Assembly: GCA_037127255.1 (NCBI GenBank)
Contig: JBANSL010000004.1
Span: 32,122,467 to 32,186,466 of the forward strand
Length of the DNA stretch: 64,000 nucleotides
DNA from: Persicaria tinctoria
Taxonomy: Eukaryota > Streptophyta > Magnoliopsida > Caryophyllales > Polygonaceae
Direction: 5' to 3'
The translations under genes were made by a program, and so were the position numbers. Numbering within the stretch: position 1 is the stretch's first letter; every line of letters starts with the position of its first letter. Positions 1 through 11,099 of this stretch are shown one piece after another. The notes under the pieces are model-generated. The model saw only the letters and a list, made by a program, of their open reading frames with translations. It had not been told where the DNA came from and ran no database searches.

Positions 1-241
1 ACTCGGTTTGCCGAATCCTACTCGACTTGGGATTGCTTGGGTGTGAAGATTGCCGATTCTATCAAGTTCTATCCATGGAAGACGAGATCTATCAACATGA
101 AGACATACTACTTAATTTAGATTTATCTTTTCCTTTTTGATTTAATTCCTTTATTTTATTTATTTATCTTTTAGCAAGTAGATATAGATTTAGATATAGA
201 GATAGATATCTTCTTTCCTAGAATAGCTAGGGAATGAAGGC

Positions 242-249
242 TATAAATA
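242..249 (+). promoter_or_regulatory. TATA box of element A 5' LTR
   Basis: TATAAATA lies in a conserved stretch of the LTR, followed by a GC-richer segment where transcription would start. The 3' LTR has the same box at 5387-5394, and element C has an equivalent box on the other strand. Confidence 0.6.
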
Positions 250-780
250 AAGCCCTAGGGGCTCAGTTTTATTCATTCAATTTTAGAGGAAGACAAGTAG
301 TTACAAGAAGAAATTTAGGGAGTTCGAAGGTTTTAGGGTTTTGGCAATTTGCGAAAGTTGATTGCCGGAATTGTAAAATCGTTGGATATAGTCAATGCAA
401 GTTATTTCTTTTCAATCAAATGATGTCTGAGTTTGCGATGAAGAGCGAGTAGTCCACCCACTTCTAGGGTTGGGGCGAGCCCAACGAGAGCCATGTCGGC
501 GGATTAGCTATTGCGGAAGGAGGTATTTTGTCGTTATCTTAATCTATTCCCTATGTGCTTCATCTTTGATTGAGAAATTGAAGAACTCATGTTGTGAAAC
601 TTGGGTAGTAATTAGGATTTCTATTCGAAAGATTATAAATGCTAATTATGAAAAGGAATAGATGCAATTAGGATTATTTATCGCGAGATTTATATTCCTA
701 CTTGTCGGATTAGGTGAAAGCCTTTTCCTTTATCGATAAAGTTACCGCCTTTTGTGATTTATATTCCGCTTGCATGGTGA

Positions 781-1199
781 TCGTTGTCGCAAACCCTAAT
801 CTTGGAAGTTCCACACATTCATAAAGTCACAAAACCGAATTCTGCATTTGTTTTTACGTCCCCCCCCCCCTTGTCGATCTCGACCACTGACCTCCGATCC
901 CAGATCGTCGTAGCTCAATTGTGCAGGGACTCGACAAGACAAGCCGAAGTCGACGAAGGTCCTACTCGAGATCGAGTACGCCTAGTCGAGGTCGAGTAGA
1001 CTTCGCCGAGTTGCTGCTGTGTTCGACTGTGCCTGACCCCTGTCGACTAGCCCTTAGTCGAGGTCGAGTACCACTGTGGTCGACTTCTGTCCGTGAGATT
1101 CCACCGCTGCTTAGGATTCGCTGACCAGCTTCCTCGAGGATTCGAACCTGACTTGCTCTTACTGCACTTGGAGGGAGTCTTGAACACGGGCTAATCGGC
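781..1199 (+). repeat. Extra diverged LTR block inside the 5' LTR of A
   Basis: This block has the same order of motifs as the following 1200-1703 section: a CGCAAACCCTAATCTTGG-type start, TTGTCGATCTCGACCAC, GTGCAGG, many TCGA units, and a CTGTCCGTGAGATTC end. It is clearly diverged and is absent from the 3' LTR. It contains a run of ten C. It looks like a second copy of the R/U5 side derived from a related element. Confidence 0.6.
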
Positions 1200-1706
1200 A
1201 ATCTTGGAAGTCCTTTTACATTCAGTTTAGTTCAAAACCCTAAAAGCATTTGTTCTTTATTTCCTTTATTTTTGTTCGTTTTCGTCCCTGCCCTTGTCGA
1301 TCTCGACCACCCATTGGTCGACCTCGACGACTGATTCTCGACCTAGAGTCGTTGTTGCTTAAGTGTGCAGGAATCGACGAAGCCCCAACTCGACCTCGAC
1401 GAGCCTTACTCGACCTCGAGTAGCTCTTTGTCGAGATCGACCACCAGTTCCTGTGTCTGTTGCGCTGTGTTCGAATGTCCGAGCTTCTGTCGACTAGACC
1501 CTAGTTGAGCTCGAGGACTCCTGTTGTCGACTTCTGTCCGTGAGATTCGTCTGCTGCCTAGGATCCGCTGACACGCTTCCTCGTGGATCGATCCTGACTT
1601 CCCGCTGCTACATCAGGAGGAGGTCTTGTATTTATTTGGCGTGGGCATAATCTGGTTTGATTTATATTTGTTATATTTCATACTCGATATCCTCCCTACA
1701 ACAAAT

Positions 1707-1724
1707 TGGCGCCGTTGCCGGGGA
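1707..1724 (+). other. Primer binding site of A (tRNA-Asp type)
   Basis: TGGCGCCGTTGCCGGGGA is the complement of the 3' end of plant tRNA-Asp, the usual primer of Athila-type elements. It begins three bases (AAT) after the LTR end. Confidence 0.85.
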
Positions 1725-1874
1725 AGCTATCATTCGCGCCTTAGGTAGTTAGTTCTCACGTTTCTCTTGAGTTAGTTTGCAGGTGTATGCGCCGTTCTGG
1801 TCAACCACCTGAGCTTGACACCTTAAGATGATCCGGAACGCATCCTACACATCCATTCTAAACTGAAAAGAGCC

Positions 1875-2630
1875 ATGGCGGCTGCCGAAACACAAGAACA
1901 GCTGATCACAAGGCTTATCAGGGAGCTAGCTGCAAAGGATGCCACTATCGCCAATGAAAGGATAGCAAGGGAACAAGCAGTTGAGCGTGCGAGGCAGGCA
2001 GAAGCTAAGCTTGTGTTGCGTAGATGGGAACATTACCTGGACTCGACATATACACATTCTGGAGGAACTGATCCAGAAACACTAGCCGAAATCGTCTGTA
2101 CCACAGAAACCCAAGTATGTCCTTCCTCTATTTCTATTTCACTATCTATCATTGAAGAATCTTTGGAAGGATCCCAAGAAGAAGAAGATCCACCAACGCA
2201 AAATCCGGACGTCGTTGCCCATGGTGCTTCAAAGTCACTTTTGCCTTATATGGTGAAGGCTATTCCTGACAATTTTGAGCAACCGATGTTCATATTCAAG
2301 TATGGGGTCCTCGCAAAGTGGCATGCTGCTCCGCATGATGAGGTGGAAATATCTCTTCCCACTCCACTATTTTGCTGTGATGGAGACGTGCAAACAAATC
2401 AACCAATGGAACGGAAGAGCTATGATGATGAGGTATGCAAATTTCCTTTATATATTCCTTTATGCATGCCAGCTGGAGCCCAGGAAGATGGATGGAAGGA
2501 GCCATGGAGCATCCACTCAGGGAGGTTCAAGCTTCTTCACATGATGCACCCGGATGACATCCCACGCTTCCCACCACCGGAGGAACCACCAGATCCACCT
2601 ATACCTCCGGACAAAGATGAGCCAGGCTAA
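1875..2630 (+). CDS. Gag-derived protein of element A, 251 aa
   Basis: This is one open frame with no stop. Residues 1 to about 45 (MAAAETQEQL onward) are charged, look like a coiled coil, and match the Gag start of element C at 33513 on the - strand. The rest has no Gag core, zinc knuckle or enzyme motif. It is acidic, with a proline-rich end of PPPEEPPDPP type. Around residue 140 the motif KYGVLAKW is encoded by a polypurine-tract-like string (AAGTATGGGGT). The start codon is conserved between A and C, after a shared GAAAAGAGCC leader. The function of the C-terminal 200 residues is unknown. The frame is intact in an apparently young element, so the protein may be expressed. Confidence 0.62.
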   Translation: MAAAETQEQLITRLIRELAAKDATIANERIAREQAVERARQAEAKLVLRRWEHYLDSTYTHSGGTDPETLAEIVCTTETQVCPSSISISLSIIEESLEGSQEEEDPPTQNPDVVAHGASKSLLPYMVKAIPDNFEQPMFIFKYGVLAKWHAAPHDEVEISLPTPLFCCDGDVQTNQPMERKSYDDEVCKFPLYIPLCMPAGAQEDGWKEPWSIHSGRFKLLHMMHPDDIPRFPPPEEPPDPPIPPDKDEPG

Positions 2631-2849
2631 TGCTTAATGGAGAAAGTCGGCCTAGCGACTCTAAAATCTAGAGCATGTATATAGACTTTATAAACTTTTT
2701 GGGACTTTCATTTGGTTTTTGGTTTTTGTTTTGTTTTTGGTTTCATGTCTTTTTAAGAACTTCATATGGATAGTCTTGTTTTTGGTATAGAATCTAACAC
2801 TTGTAGGTCAGCAAGCATATAAAGGATCGCGAAAAGTGGAGAAAGAAGT

Positions 2850-3075
2850 CCCTGAAAATCAGTCGGAATCGACGAAGGCCAAGTCGACAACGACGAAGAG
2901 GAGAAGCCGAGAACTACTCGATCTCGAGGAGGCCAACTCGACATCGACTAGACCACACACTCCTCGACTTCTGATTTCACCGGACGCAGACGAAGCTACT
3001 CGACATCGAGTAAGGAGTACTCGATATCGACAAGCACCTACTCGACCTAGACCAGTTTTGACCTCCTCGACATGA
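2850..3075 (+). repeat. TCGA-module block in the interior of A
   Basis: A dense run of TCGA units such as CTCGATCTCGAGG, TCGACATCGA and CTCGATATCGAC in non-coding interior sequence, like those in the LTR. The matching block in element C lies at 22260-22430. Confidence 0.7.
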
Positions 3076-3125
3076 TCCTGTGAGTTCCCTCCTTTACTCT
3101 TGTTTTTATTTGATTTTATACAGTG

Positions 3126-4350
3126 GGGACACTGTAAATTTTAAGTATGGGGTGGGGGAAGGGCTTACTACGTGCATATTTGATTTATTTGATCATATTT
3201 TACATATATGCATTATTTCTTGGAATTGCTACATGGCTATTTTTGGAATGCATTATTTGATTTATGTGTTTATATGCATGATTTCCAAAAGTCTTGAAAA
3301 ATGACCCCCATTGAAATTTTTCGATTAATGTCATGTAAGCTTATATTGAACTCGACGATGCAAAATTAGATTCATTAGAGATATAGCATGAAATTGCCTA
3401 GTAAAGGGAAGTCACAATGAAATGCATATTTTATTGAAAACCATGAAAGGAGGTAAAATTTGAAATTGCTTTTGACATGTTGCATGATAAGATGATGGAG
3501 GACTTTATATTTCCATATGATGCTCATATTGTGAAATCCTAGCCTTACCTATGCTTATGCATCACAAAAGCCATATTATGCCTTATTTCATATATTGCTC
3601 CACATGATCCAAATATTGACCATTCTTTACCTTATCCGGGGATTATGTTGAGAATGATGTTACATTATGGAGATTATCATATGGTGTTTGTGTTGTTATC
3701 ATTATTCGAGTTTGGAAGGAAAGTGTTTGAAATATATGGAAAATTCAATGAGTGAAAGAAAATCCAATCACCTCAGGAGATAAAGGTAGATTGACCCTGC
3801 TCTATGAGATAATAGTTTGGAGAGATGGGACACATTGTGAGGAGTCCGACGCACTAAGTATCCGGGGCCATTCATGACACCCATGTTTGCGACTCGCGAG
3901 AAGGCAGTGCTGAGGTCAGAGAGGTAAAAGCATTATTATTGAGAAAAGCAATATGAAAGGTGGTGAATCAAATGAAAGAAAGAATGCGGTATGAAACTCA
4001 AGTTTGGAAAGTACTCCATTTCCCCGGATCATAAAAGCACCACATTGCCAAAATTGCCCACCTTTTAGCCTTTTACCAATCTACTCCTTCATGAGCTTAA
4101 ATTAGAGTCTTCTTGATTATCAATGCTTTGTCACATAAAAATTATTTGTGCATAACCCTCTTTTTGTGAGTAGATGTTGCTTTTATATTTGCACATGCAT
4201 GAAATCTGTGACACTAGTACCTTTTCGAGGATGGTAATTGATAGCAGGGACATATAAGAATGAATCTAAGATGTTGAGAGTTTGAATTCTTCCCCTGAAT
4301 GACAATTAAAAGTATTGCTTGAGGACAAGCAAGCTTAAGTATGGGGTGTT
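3126..4350 (+). other. 3' non-coding block of A with two polypurine-tract-like motifs
   Basis: The block begins with TTAAGTATGGGGTGGGGGAA (3141-3160) and ends with CTTAAGTATGGGGTG (4334-4348), the working polypurine tract just before the 3' LTR. There is no long ORF between. Shared landmarks with the - strand copy in C (21017-22210) include a TATCCGGGG box near 3640, a TATCCGGGGCC box near 3860, CGACTCGCGAGAAGGCAGTGC near 3892 and TCCCCGGATCATAAAAGCAC near 4020. Confidence 0.7.
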
Positions 4351-6400
4351 TGTTGTGAGCCTAATTTGCCATGTTTTACACTTAATTTTATATCGATTTC
4401 TGCATACATTGCATACATTTGGGTTCGAACAATACAGAATCTGTGTATTTTACACTTATTTGCAATATATGGAGGTCTACACGAGTTTTGGTTATATTTC
4501 GCAGAAATCGGACGCACTTTGGAGCTTAAAGGAAACTCATGGAGAAGCTAAGGATGTTGCAGCTGGGGAAAACGCCATTTTTCACCATTCTTCATTCTGA
4601 CTCAAGTTTTGATGTCTTCATGAGAGTTGTAGCCCTCAGAAAGAGCTTTCCAACGCATGGTCATATGCATCAATCCGAAGAACGAGGACTCGGGAAAGTG
4701 CGTTTCAAGAACAGAGCAGAAAGCTGAGAAAACTCTACTCGAGATCGACTAGCATCCACTCGATCTCGACGAGACCTGGTCGACGAAACCTGGTCGAGCA
4801 GAGCTGATCGAGGACACTGAGTCAGAGACAACCCGACTCCCGGAACCCTACTCGATCTCGAGTAGACTTGGTCGAGATCGACGAGCCATGTCCGGAGTCG
4901 ATGAGCTGTGCCGAGCCGAGAAGCCGAGGACGTAGACGCAGACCACCTCTACTCGATCTCGAGTAGGGCTAGTCGAGATCGACCACGGCTAGGAGCCTTG
5001 TCGAGCACCAGTCACCCGAGAAGCCGAGCCACACCCGTCGACGACAATCCTACTCGAGACAGACGAAGGCTACTCGAGACAGACGAGGGCTACTCGAGAT
5101 CGACTAGCCCGTGGTCGAGATCGAGTAGACCTCCAGAGCCGCGTTACTCGGTTTGCCGAATCCTACTCGACTTGGGATTGCTTGGGTGTGAAGATTGCCG
5201 ATTCTATCAAGTTCTATCCATGGAAGACGAGATCTATCAACATGAAGACATACTACTTAATTTAGATTTATCTTTTCCTTTTTGATTTAATTCCTTTATT
5301 TCATTTATTTATCTTTTAGCAAGTAGATATAGATTTGGATATAGAGATAGATATCTTCTTTCCTAGAATAGCTAGGGAATGAAGGCTATAAATAAAGCCC
5401 TAGGGGCTCAGTTTTATTCATTCAATTTTAGAAGAAGACAAGTAGTTACAAGAAGAAATTTAGGGAGTTCGAAGGTTTTAGGGTTTTGGCAATTTGCGAA
5501 AGTTGATTGCCGGAATTGTAAAATCGTTGGATATAGTCAATGCAAGTTATTTCTTTTCAATCAAATGATGTCTGAGTTTGCGATGAAGAGCGAGTAGTCC
5601 ACCCACTTCTAGGGTTGGGGCGAGCCCGACGATAGCCATGCGTAATTGAGGTAAAAATCCGACCTTTATCATGTTTTGAGCATTTTCCTACTTGTTGATG
5701 TGTTTATTGCCCATATAATGGAGATCCATGCTAACAACTTGGATTATAAACATAAAATCGGTAGAGACAATTAGGGTTTCTTGAGAGAGTTGTCTAATTG
5801 TTAGAAAAGACGAAAGCTTAATCCTTTAATGCGATTCACATGATAATCTGTTTGGTTCTACCTTATGCATGCTTGGTTATTGTCGTTGCAAACCCCAATC
5901 TTGGAAGTCCTTTTACATTCAGTTTAGTTCAAAACCCTAAAAGCATTTGTTCTTTATTTCCTTTATTTTTGTTCGTTTTCGTCCCTGCCCTTGTCGATCT
6001 CGACCACCCATTGGTCGACCTCGACGACTGATTCTCGACCTAGAGTCGTTGTTGCTTAAGTGTGCAGGAATCGACGAAGCCCCAACTCGACCTCGACGAG
6101 CCTTACTCGACCTCGAGTAGCTCTTTGTCGAGATCGACCACCAGTTCCTGTGTCTGTTGCGCTGTGTTCGAATGTCCGAGCTTCTGTCGACTAGACCCTA
6201 GTTGAGCTCGAGGACTCCTGTTGTCGACTTCTGTCCGTGAGATTCGTCTGCTACCTAGGATCCGCTGACACGCTTCCTCGTGGATCGATCCTGACTTCCC
6301 GCTGCTACATCAGGAGGAGGTCTTGTATTTATTTGGCGTGGGCATAATCTGGTTTGATTTATATTTGTTATATTTCATACTCGATATCCTCCCTACAACA
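4351..6400 (+). repeat. 3' LTR of element A
   Basis: Starts TGTTGTGAGCC directly after the polypurine tract and ends CTACAACA, giving an inverted TGTTGT/ACAACA end pair; length 2050. It contains a hairpin module near 4623-4660, a dense TCGA-unit region at 4738-5150, a TATA box and the R/U5 section. The next bases (CTAAC) belong to the interrupted MULE companion ORF. Confidence 0.88.
5387..5394 (+). promoter_or_regulatory. TATA box of element A 3' LTR
   Basis: TATAAATA at the position colinear with 242-249. From this LTR, transcription would read out into the MULE remnant. Confidence 0.55.
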
Positions 6401-6405
6401 CTAAC

Positions 6406-7127
6406 CAATACGAAAGAAGTAGTGGTAGGGTAACAATCTCCAAGTTGAACAAAAATCCAAAGCCAATATCCTCAATCATTTTCCTTTGCTTGGCATTCAA
6501 TTTTTTCAAGGACGACACCAGCAAGTGTGGGCTTGACCGTGATTTCAATGATGGGAGATTTTTTTGTCTAGTGTTTCTCTCACTCCTCACAACCAGCTGC
6601 CTGCTTTCTTCGACAGGTTGTATTGTTGTGGTATCTGTTTGCTCATCAGATGTTATGATATTCAAAGTTGGGTTTACATGTTCAACAACCGTCTCATTAG
6701 GCGAATGTGTTTCCAGCCTTGCAATTTCAATGGTCTCCACAGCAACAGTGCTAACACGAAGATCAATTGCAGGGTGCACTTCTCTCTTACTGTTTTTTCT
6801 TACAAGTGGTTGCGAATCTTTGGATTCAAGTGATATACAACCCTCCCCTGCTTTCAAGGATTTTCAAGTCTCAGTATCAACAGACAGTTCATCTTTGAAG
6901 GGAGGTGAATCTCTAGATAAATCAACTACTGGAGGTTTAACCCCAGATCGTTTTGATCTCTTCGAATTTCTATTTTGACTGTCTAGAACAGGTGAATCAC
7001 TTACACTCTGCGGACGTTTACCTATAGAATGAACACTTACAATCAATTTATACAAATATAATTGGAAATATGACACTGTGAAAGACTGTATGTTATGCCG
7101 AACAAATTCCCAAATTCGCAAATTCAA
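6406..7127 (-). pseudogene. Second MULE ORF (Ulp1-companion type), interrupted
   Basis: The part at 6406-6857 reads as 150 residues with a basic stretch, then SRSSPHLL and QRKMIEDIGFGFLFNL. This resembles the region before the Ulp1-like protease in second ORFs of some plant MULEs, where a run like QxxAVxEIGFGxLLxL is common. Element A begins exactly where the frame would continue, so the protease part is not in this window. An in-frame TGA near 6866 separates an upstream piece (6864-7127) that may hold an intron ending at TCTATAG. The family call rests on recalled motif similarity, not on a search. Confidence 0.4.
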
Positions 7128-7619
7128 CCTCTAGATTAATCATATTAACTTCAATTTATTATGCTAAAGAGATTGAAATAGCAATGGTAGATCTTGTAAG
7201 GCTGAATAATTACTTGATTATAAACATTAAATTCGCTTGAACAAGTGCGATTTTTCCTAATTTTCGTGGGAAACTAAGCCCTAAACCGTACTCGTTCTAA
7301 TTTGAACTTTAATACACAGAAAACACGAAATCAAACCTTTCGGATCTGAAGACATCTCTATGTATATGATAGATCTCCTTCTTACAAGCCTACAATCAAG
7401 CCTCAGGCAATCTTGCAGAGAAATGGACAGAGTAGATTTAGCTTGAGGAAGAAACTAAAAGAAGGTGATGGAAAACTTCTCGAACCTGAAAAGGGTTTTG
7501 CGCATTCACACTTAGTTGGGTTTTATATTTTTTTTTTAGGAAAACCGTTTCCATTTTCTTTTTTTTTGTTTGCTAATAATTCTGCAATTTTGTGAGACTT
7601 TATTTATTTGTTATTATTT
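7128..7619. other. Unassigned AT-rich stretch
   Basis: No coding or repeat structure is seen beyond T-rich runs near 7530-7570. It is probably 5' or intronic sequence of the second MULE ORF. Confidence 0.4.
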
Positions 7620-8345
7620 TTCATATAATTCCATACCCTAGTTCTGCTCAACATCATATTATTCTTGCTCAACAATAGTTTAGAATTGCACACCACTTGA
7701 TCCTTGTGAACTCGCTCAACATCACCTTATTTTTGCCCAACGATAGTATATGTATTGCACAAGAACACCACTTTGGTACCAACAACTTCTTATTTTTATA
7801 TATTAATGCTTTCATATTTGCTTAATAGTTTACTGCTCAACATTGTATTATTCTTGTTCATCAATGGAATAAAAGTGCACAACATATTATGCCTGGGGAA
7901 AACTTGCTCAACATCAATTTATTTTTGCTCAACGATAGTACATATATTGCACAACAACACTTTGTTTGCAACGACATCTTATTTTTGTTTATTTACGATT
8001 TCATCGTTGTTTAATACATTATTGCTCAGCATCTTCTTATTTTTGCTCATCAATGGAATAAAACTGCACAACATATTATGCATGGGGAAAACTTGCTTGA
8101 CATCACTTTATTTTTGCTCAACCATAGTATATATATTGGACAACAACACTTTGTTTGCAACGGCATCACCTTATTTTTGCTCAATGATTGTTTATATACT
8201 GCACAACAACACTTTGTTTGGAACGAAATGTTAGTTTTATCTAATTATGGCTTCATAGTTGCTTAAGAGTTTGTTGCTCAACATGATCTTATTTTTGCTC
8301 ATTAATAGAATTAAATTGCACAACATATTATAATTTGGGAAAACT
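7620..8345. repeat. Short tandem repeat array in the MULE spacer
   Basis: Variants of TTGCTCAACATCACCTTATT, TTTTTGCTCAACGATAGTA and ATTGCACAACAACACTTTG recur about six times in mixed 80-160 base units. The open frames here are by-products of the repeats, not genes. Confidence 0.7.
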
Positions 8346-8515
8346 TGCTTAGCATGGTAAAATACTGATGACAGAATTTGTGCTGACAGACTTATCTTGA
8401 ATTAGTGAATAAATGTTAATAAGCAAAAAAAAATGTCATTTACAAATTTATAAACTGTATTATCCACTAACATTACTCTTATATAATACTGATGACAGAA
8501 TTTGTGCTGACAGCC

Positions 8516-10962
8516 TTATCTTGAATGCTTCATCCTTCTCTTGTACTCTCCCAAAGAAAGCTTTCTATTCGTAGTTGGTCTTCCTGCTCTTTTTCTTACT
8601 ACTGGTGGATAACATTTGATGGATTTGATCACATCAGGGATGTTTCCTTCATCTTCATCCAACACTGGATATATTGTTTCTGCATATGTCATACGCCAAG
8701 CGTCATTGCTGTAAAATTTTGCAACAAAATCAGACACATTTGCTTTTATGTGTGTTATTACTGCTAGAGCATGTACACAAGGCATTTTCTCGACATCAAA
8801 TACTCTGCACGTACATGTTCTTGCTGATAAATCAACTATAGCTACAGCTCCTTGACCATTGATCTCAAATTGTGATTCATTCATCTTCTCTACTCTGCAT
8901 ACCCCAACCTGCGCTTGTGATTCTCTTATCAACTTAAGGATCTCTGGAGTTAGTCTGTCTTGATTTTCCAATGCTTTTTCTCTCCTGTCCAGGAACCATG
9001 ATGTGAGCTTTTCCCTAGCAAACTCCACAAGTGCCACAATGGGATAATTCTTTTTGCCTCTGAAAACAGAGTTCAAACTCTCAGCATTGTTGGATGTCAT
9101 CATGTTGTATCTATCACACCTTGAATGTGCTCTTGCCCATTTATCAAACCCTGCTGACACCAGATATTCTAATAGCTTTGGACAGGTTGCTTCGATTTGT
9201 GCAAGGTGGCTGTTGAACTCTTGGATAGTGTAACTCTCTGCTGCTTTTTTGAACATTTTCCCCAGCTCTTTTTTCTTGAACGTTCCTTTGATGTTTTGTT
9301 TCAGGTGCCACATACATATGCAATGTGTAGCTGTTGGATAAGCTAATTATACAACCCTTGAAATGCTAGCATGTCTATCAGAGACAAACACTAAGTCATT
9401 TGAAGGATCCACAACCTGCAGCAGCTGATACATAAACCATTCCCAAGAGCTGTTGTTTTCGGGGTCAACAATACCAAAAGCAAGTGGAAAGAGTTGTCTA
9501 TTTGCATCTTGTGCAACTGCTTCAAGCAACGTCCCTCTATATTTGCCAGTTAGGAATGTTCCATCAACAACAACCGCCTGATATATAAACAAATAAAATT
9601 ACTTATGTTATCAAAATTAAGGAAATCGATGACAACAGAATTTGTGCTGACACTGTTTAAGACATACCTTCTTTAAGAGTGGGAATGCTCTGATGCACTA
9701 TCCAAATGACAGAAAGAAGTACAGAAATCTATCTTCTTTGTCTTTTGAAATTAAAGCTATAGTCCCATTGTTTCTCTCCCTGAGCATATGGCAAAATGAT
9801 GGCAAATCTGCATAATTTGATTCTGGTGTCCCATTAACCATTTCATGAGCTATTTTTGATGACTTCCATGCTCTCCAGTAGCTAATTTGCATCTTTTGTT
9901 CTGTTCTCATTTTATCCTTTATCTGTGCTGGTTTGTATCCAACATCAACACTGTGTAATTATAGTCAAATTAGAATAAATCATATATTAGAAAGCAAGTT
10001 AAAATATAAATACTATCTCTTGAAAAAAGTGCTCACCTTGATTCGATGATACTTGCAATCACAGAAGATGAAGGCTGTTTGCAGTGTTTTGTCCTGAAAT
10101 CCCATGTGCAGGTGTGCATTTCCACATACACTATGACTTCATGCCAAGTTGGGCCAAAAGTTTTGACATGCACTTTCCATTTGCAGTCAGGATCTGCACA
10201 ATGCACTCTATAATACTTTGTATCTGCTTTTACAATGCGAAAACCAAATATCTCAGTTATTGACAACATCTCTAAAGCATGCTTAACTGCTTTCCTTGAT
10301 GCAAAGCTTTTGCCTACGCAAATCAACTTTTGTGAATTGAGATTCACACTAGACACAGTAGAGCTATCAGCATCCCAATCTTCTAGTGTAGTCTCTCTTC
10401 TGTGTGCTATAGAATAGAATGCTCTCCATATTTCATCTGCAGAATCTTCATCACTTGCAGTGTCTCTCTTTATAGAATTCATGTCATCTCCAACATCTTC
10501 CAACAATACACCTTTCATCCTGGTGTCACCAATCAATGTCATGTTATTTTCCTCTGTAACGTTATCTGTAATAGCTGGATTGCATGCAACCAACTATAAA
10601 CTCTCAGCTGAGGATGGCTGTTGATCCTCAATGTCTGCACTATTTGATTTAATGCTGACACACAACTCCACAGCATATTTAACATTATCTAGGTCAGACA
10701 ACTTTAAAAACTCTTTCAAATCAGCATCACATTCCACAAGAAGCGGAGCTCTCAACAGCTTGAAAGGGTGTAAATGATTGAATTTCAATTCCAATGCACT
10801 ATCTATATTGAATCTGGTGTGAACTTTTTCAGTTAAATCCTACAATGTTATTGTCTCGTCAATCATAAACACCTTTGAAGCAGTGTCTCCAACAAAGGCT
10901 GGACATGAATCATTAACCAACCATTTCCCACCACACACAACTGTAATAATGTGGGTTGCCAT
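8516..10962 (-). pseudogene. mudrA-like: MuDR-type MULE transposase, broken
   Basis: DDE transposase of Mutator-like elements, which cuts and reinserts the element in the nucleus. It reads from ATG at 10962 as three exons (10962-10037, 9950-9668, 9577-8516) with clean GT..AG introns of 86 and 90 bases. An N-terminal MuDR domain contains CADPDCKWKVH. The catalytic core shows VVVDGTFLTGKYRG (first D), FVSDRHASI (second D) and SNNAESLNS (E). A SWIM zinc finger follows (CTCRVFDVEKMPCVHALAV, CxCx8CxH), and the tail RKRAGRPTTNRK looks like a nuclear signal. In-frame stops at 10840-10842, 10594-10596, 9698-9700 and 9347-9349 kill it, while the frame is otherwise kept. That suggests inactivation was not very old. 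Confidence 0.85.
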
Positions 10963-11099
10963 TGCAATCTGCAGATTATGAATTGAAGAGAATAAGTAAA
11001 TTTATGTAATAGATTTACACATCGTGTGCAGTTTTTCGATGACTGAATTGTAGTGCTGACATTGCTCAATCAATGTTCAATAACGATGACACGACCAAC

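Larger units (their letters stand above)
1..1703 (+). repeat. 5' LTR of element A (left end missing)
   Basis: Bases 1-495 match 5146-5640 of the 3' LTR with only a handful of differences, and 1200-1703 match 5897-6400. About 795 bases of U3 lie left of the window. The middle (496-1199) does not match the 3' LTR and holds a second, diverged copy of the downstream LTR section. The end CTACAACA pairs with the LTR start TGTTGT. Confidence 0.87.
1..6400 (+). mobile_element. Element A: non-autonomous Athila-like LTR retrotransposon
   Basis: Two copies of the same LTR flank a 2.6 kb interior. The 5' copy ends at 1703, the 3' copy runs 4351-6400, and both end in CTACAACA. A primer site matching the 3' end of tRNA-Asp starts three bases after the 5' LTR, as in Athila elements. 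The interior holds one gag-derived ORF, a TCGA-rich block and a long non-coding tail ending in a polypurine tract. There is no protease, reverse transcriptase or integrase, so movement would need proteins supplied by another element. The LTRs look nearly identical where they are colinear, which suggests a young insertion. The window starts inside the 5' LTR, so the left flank and TSD are unseen; the right flank begins CTAAC. Confidence 0.88.

Noticed and set aside
234..452. 72-residue frame repeated at 5379-5597
   Set aside because: It starts over the LTR TATA box and is duplicated only because the LTR is; more likely R-region sequence than a protein.
7755..8266. Open frames of 159 and 62 residues in the MULE spacer
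   Set aside because: They are translations of the short tandem repeat (repeated CSTIV-type words), with no other coding sign.
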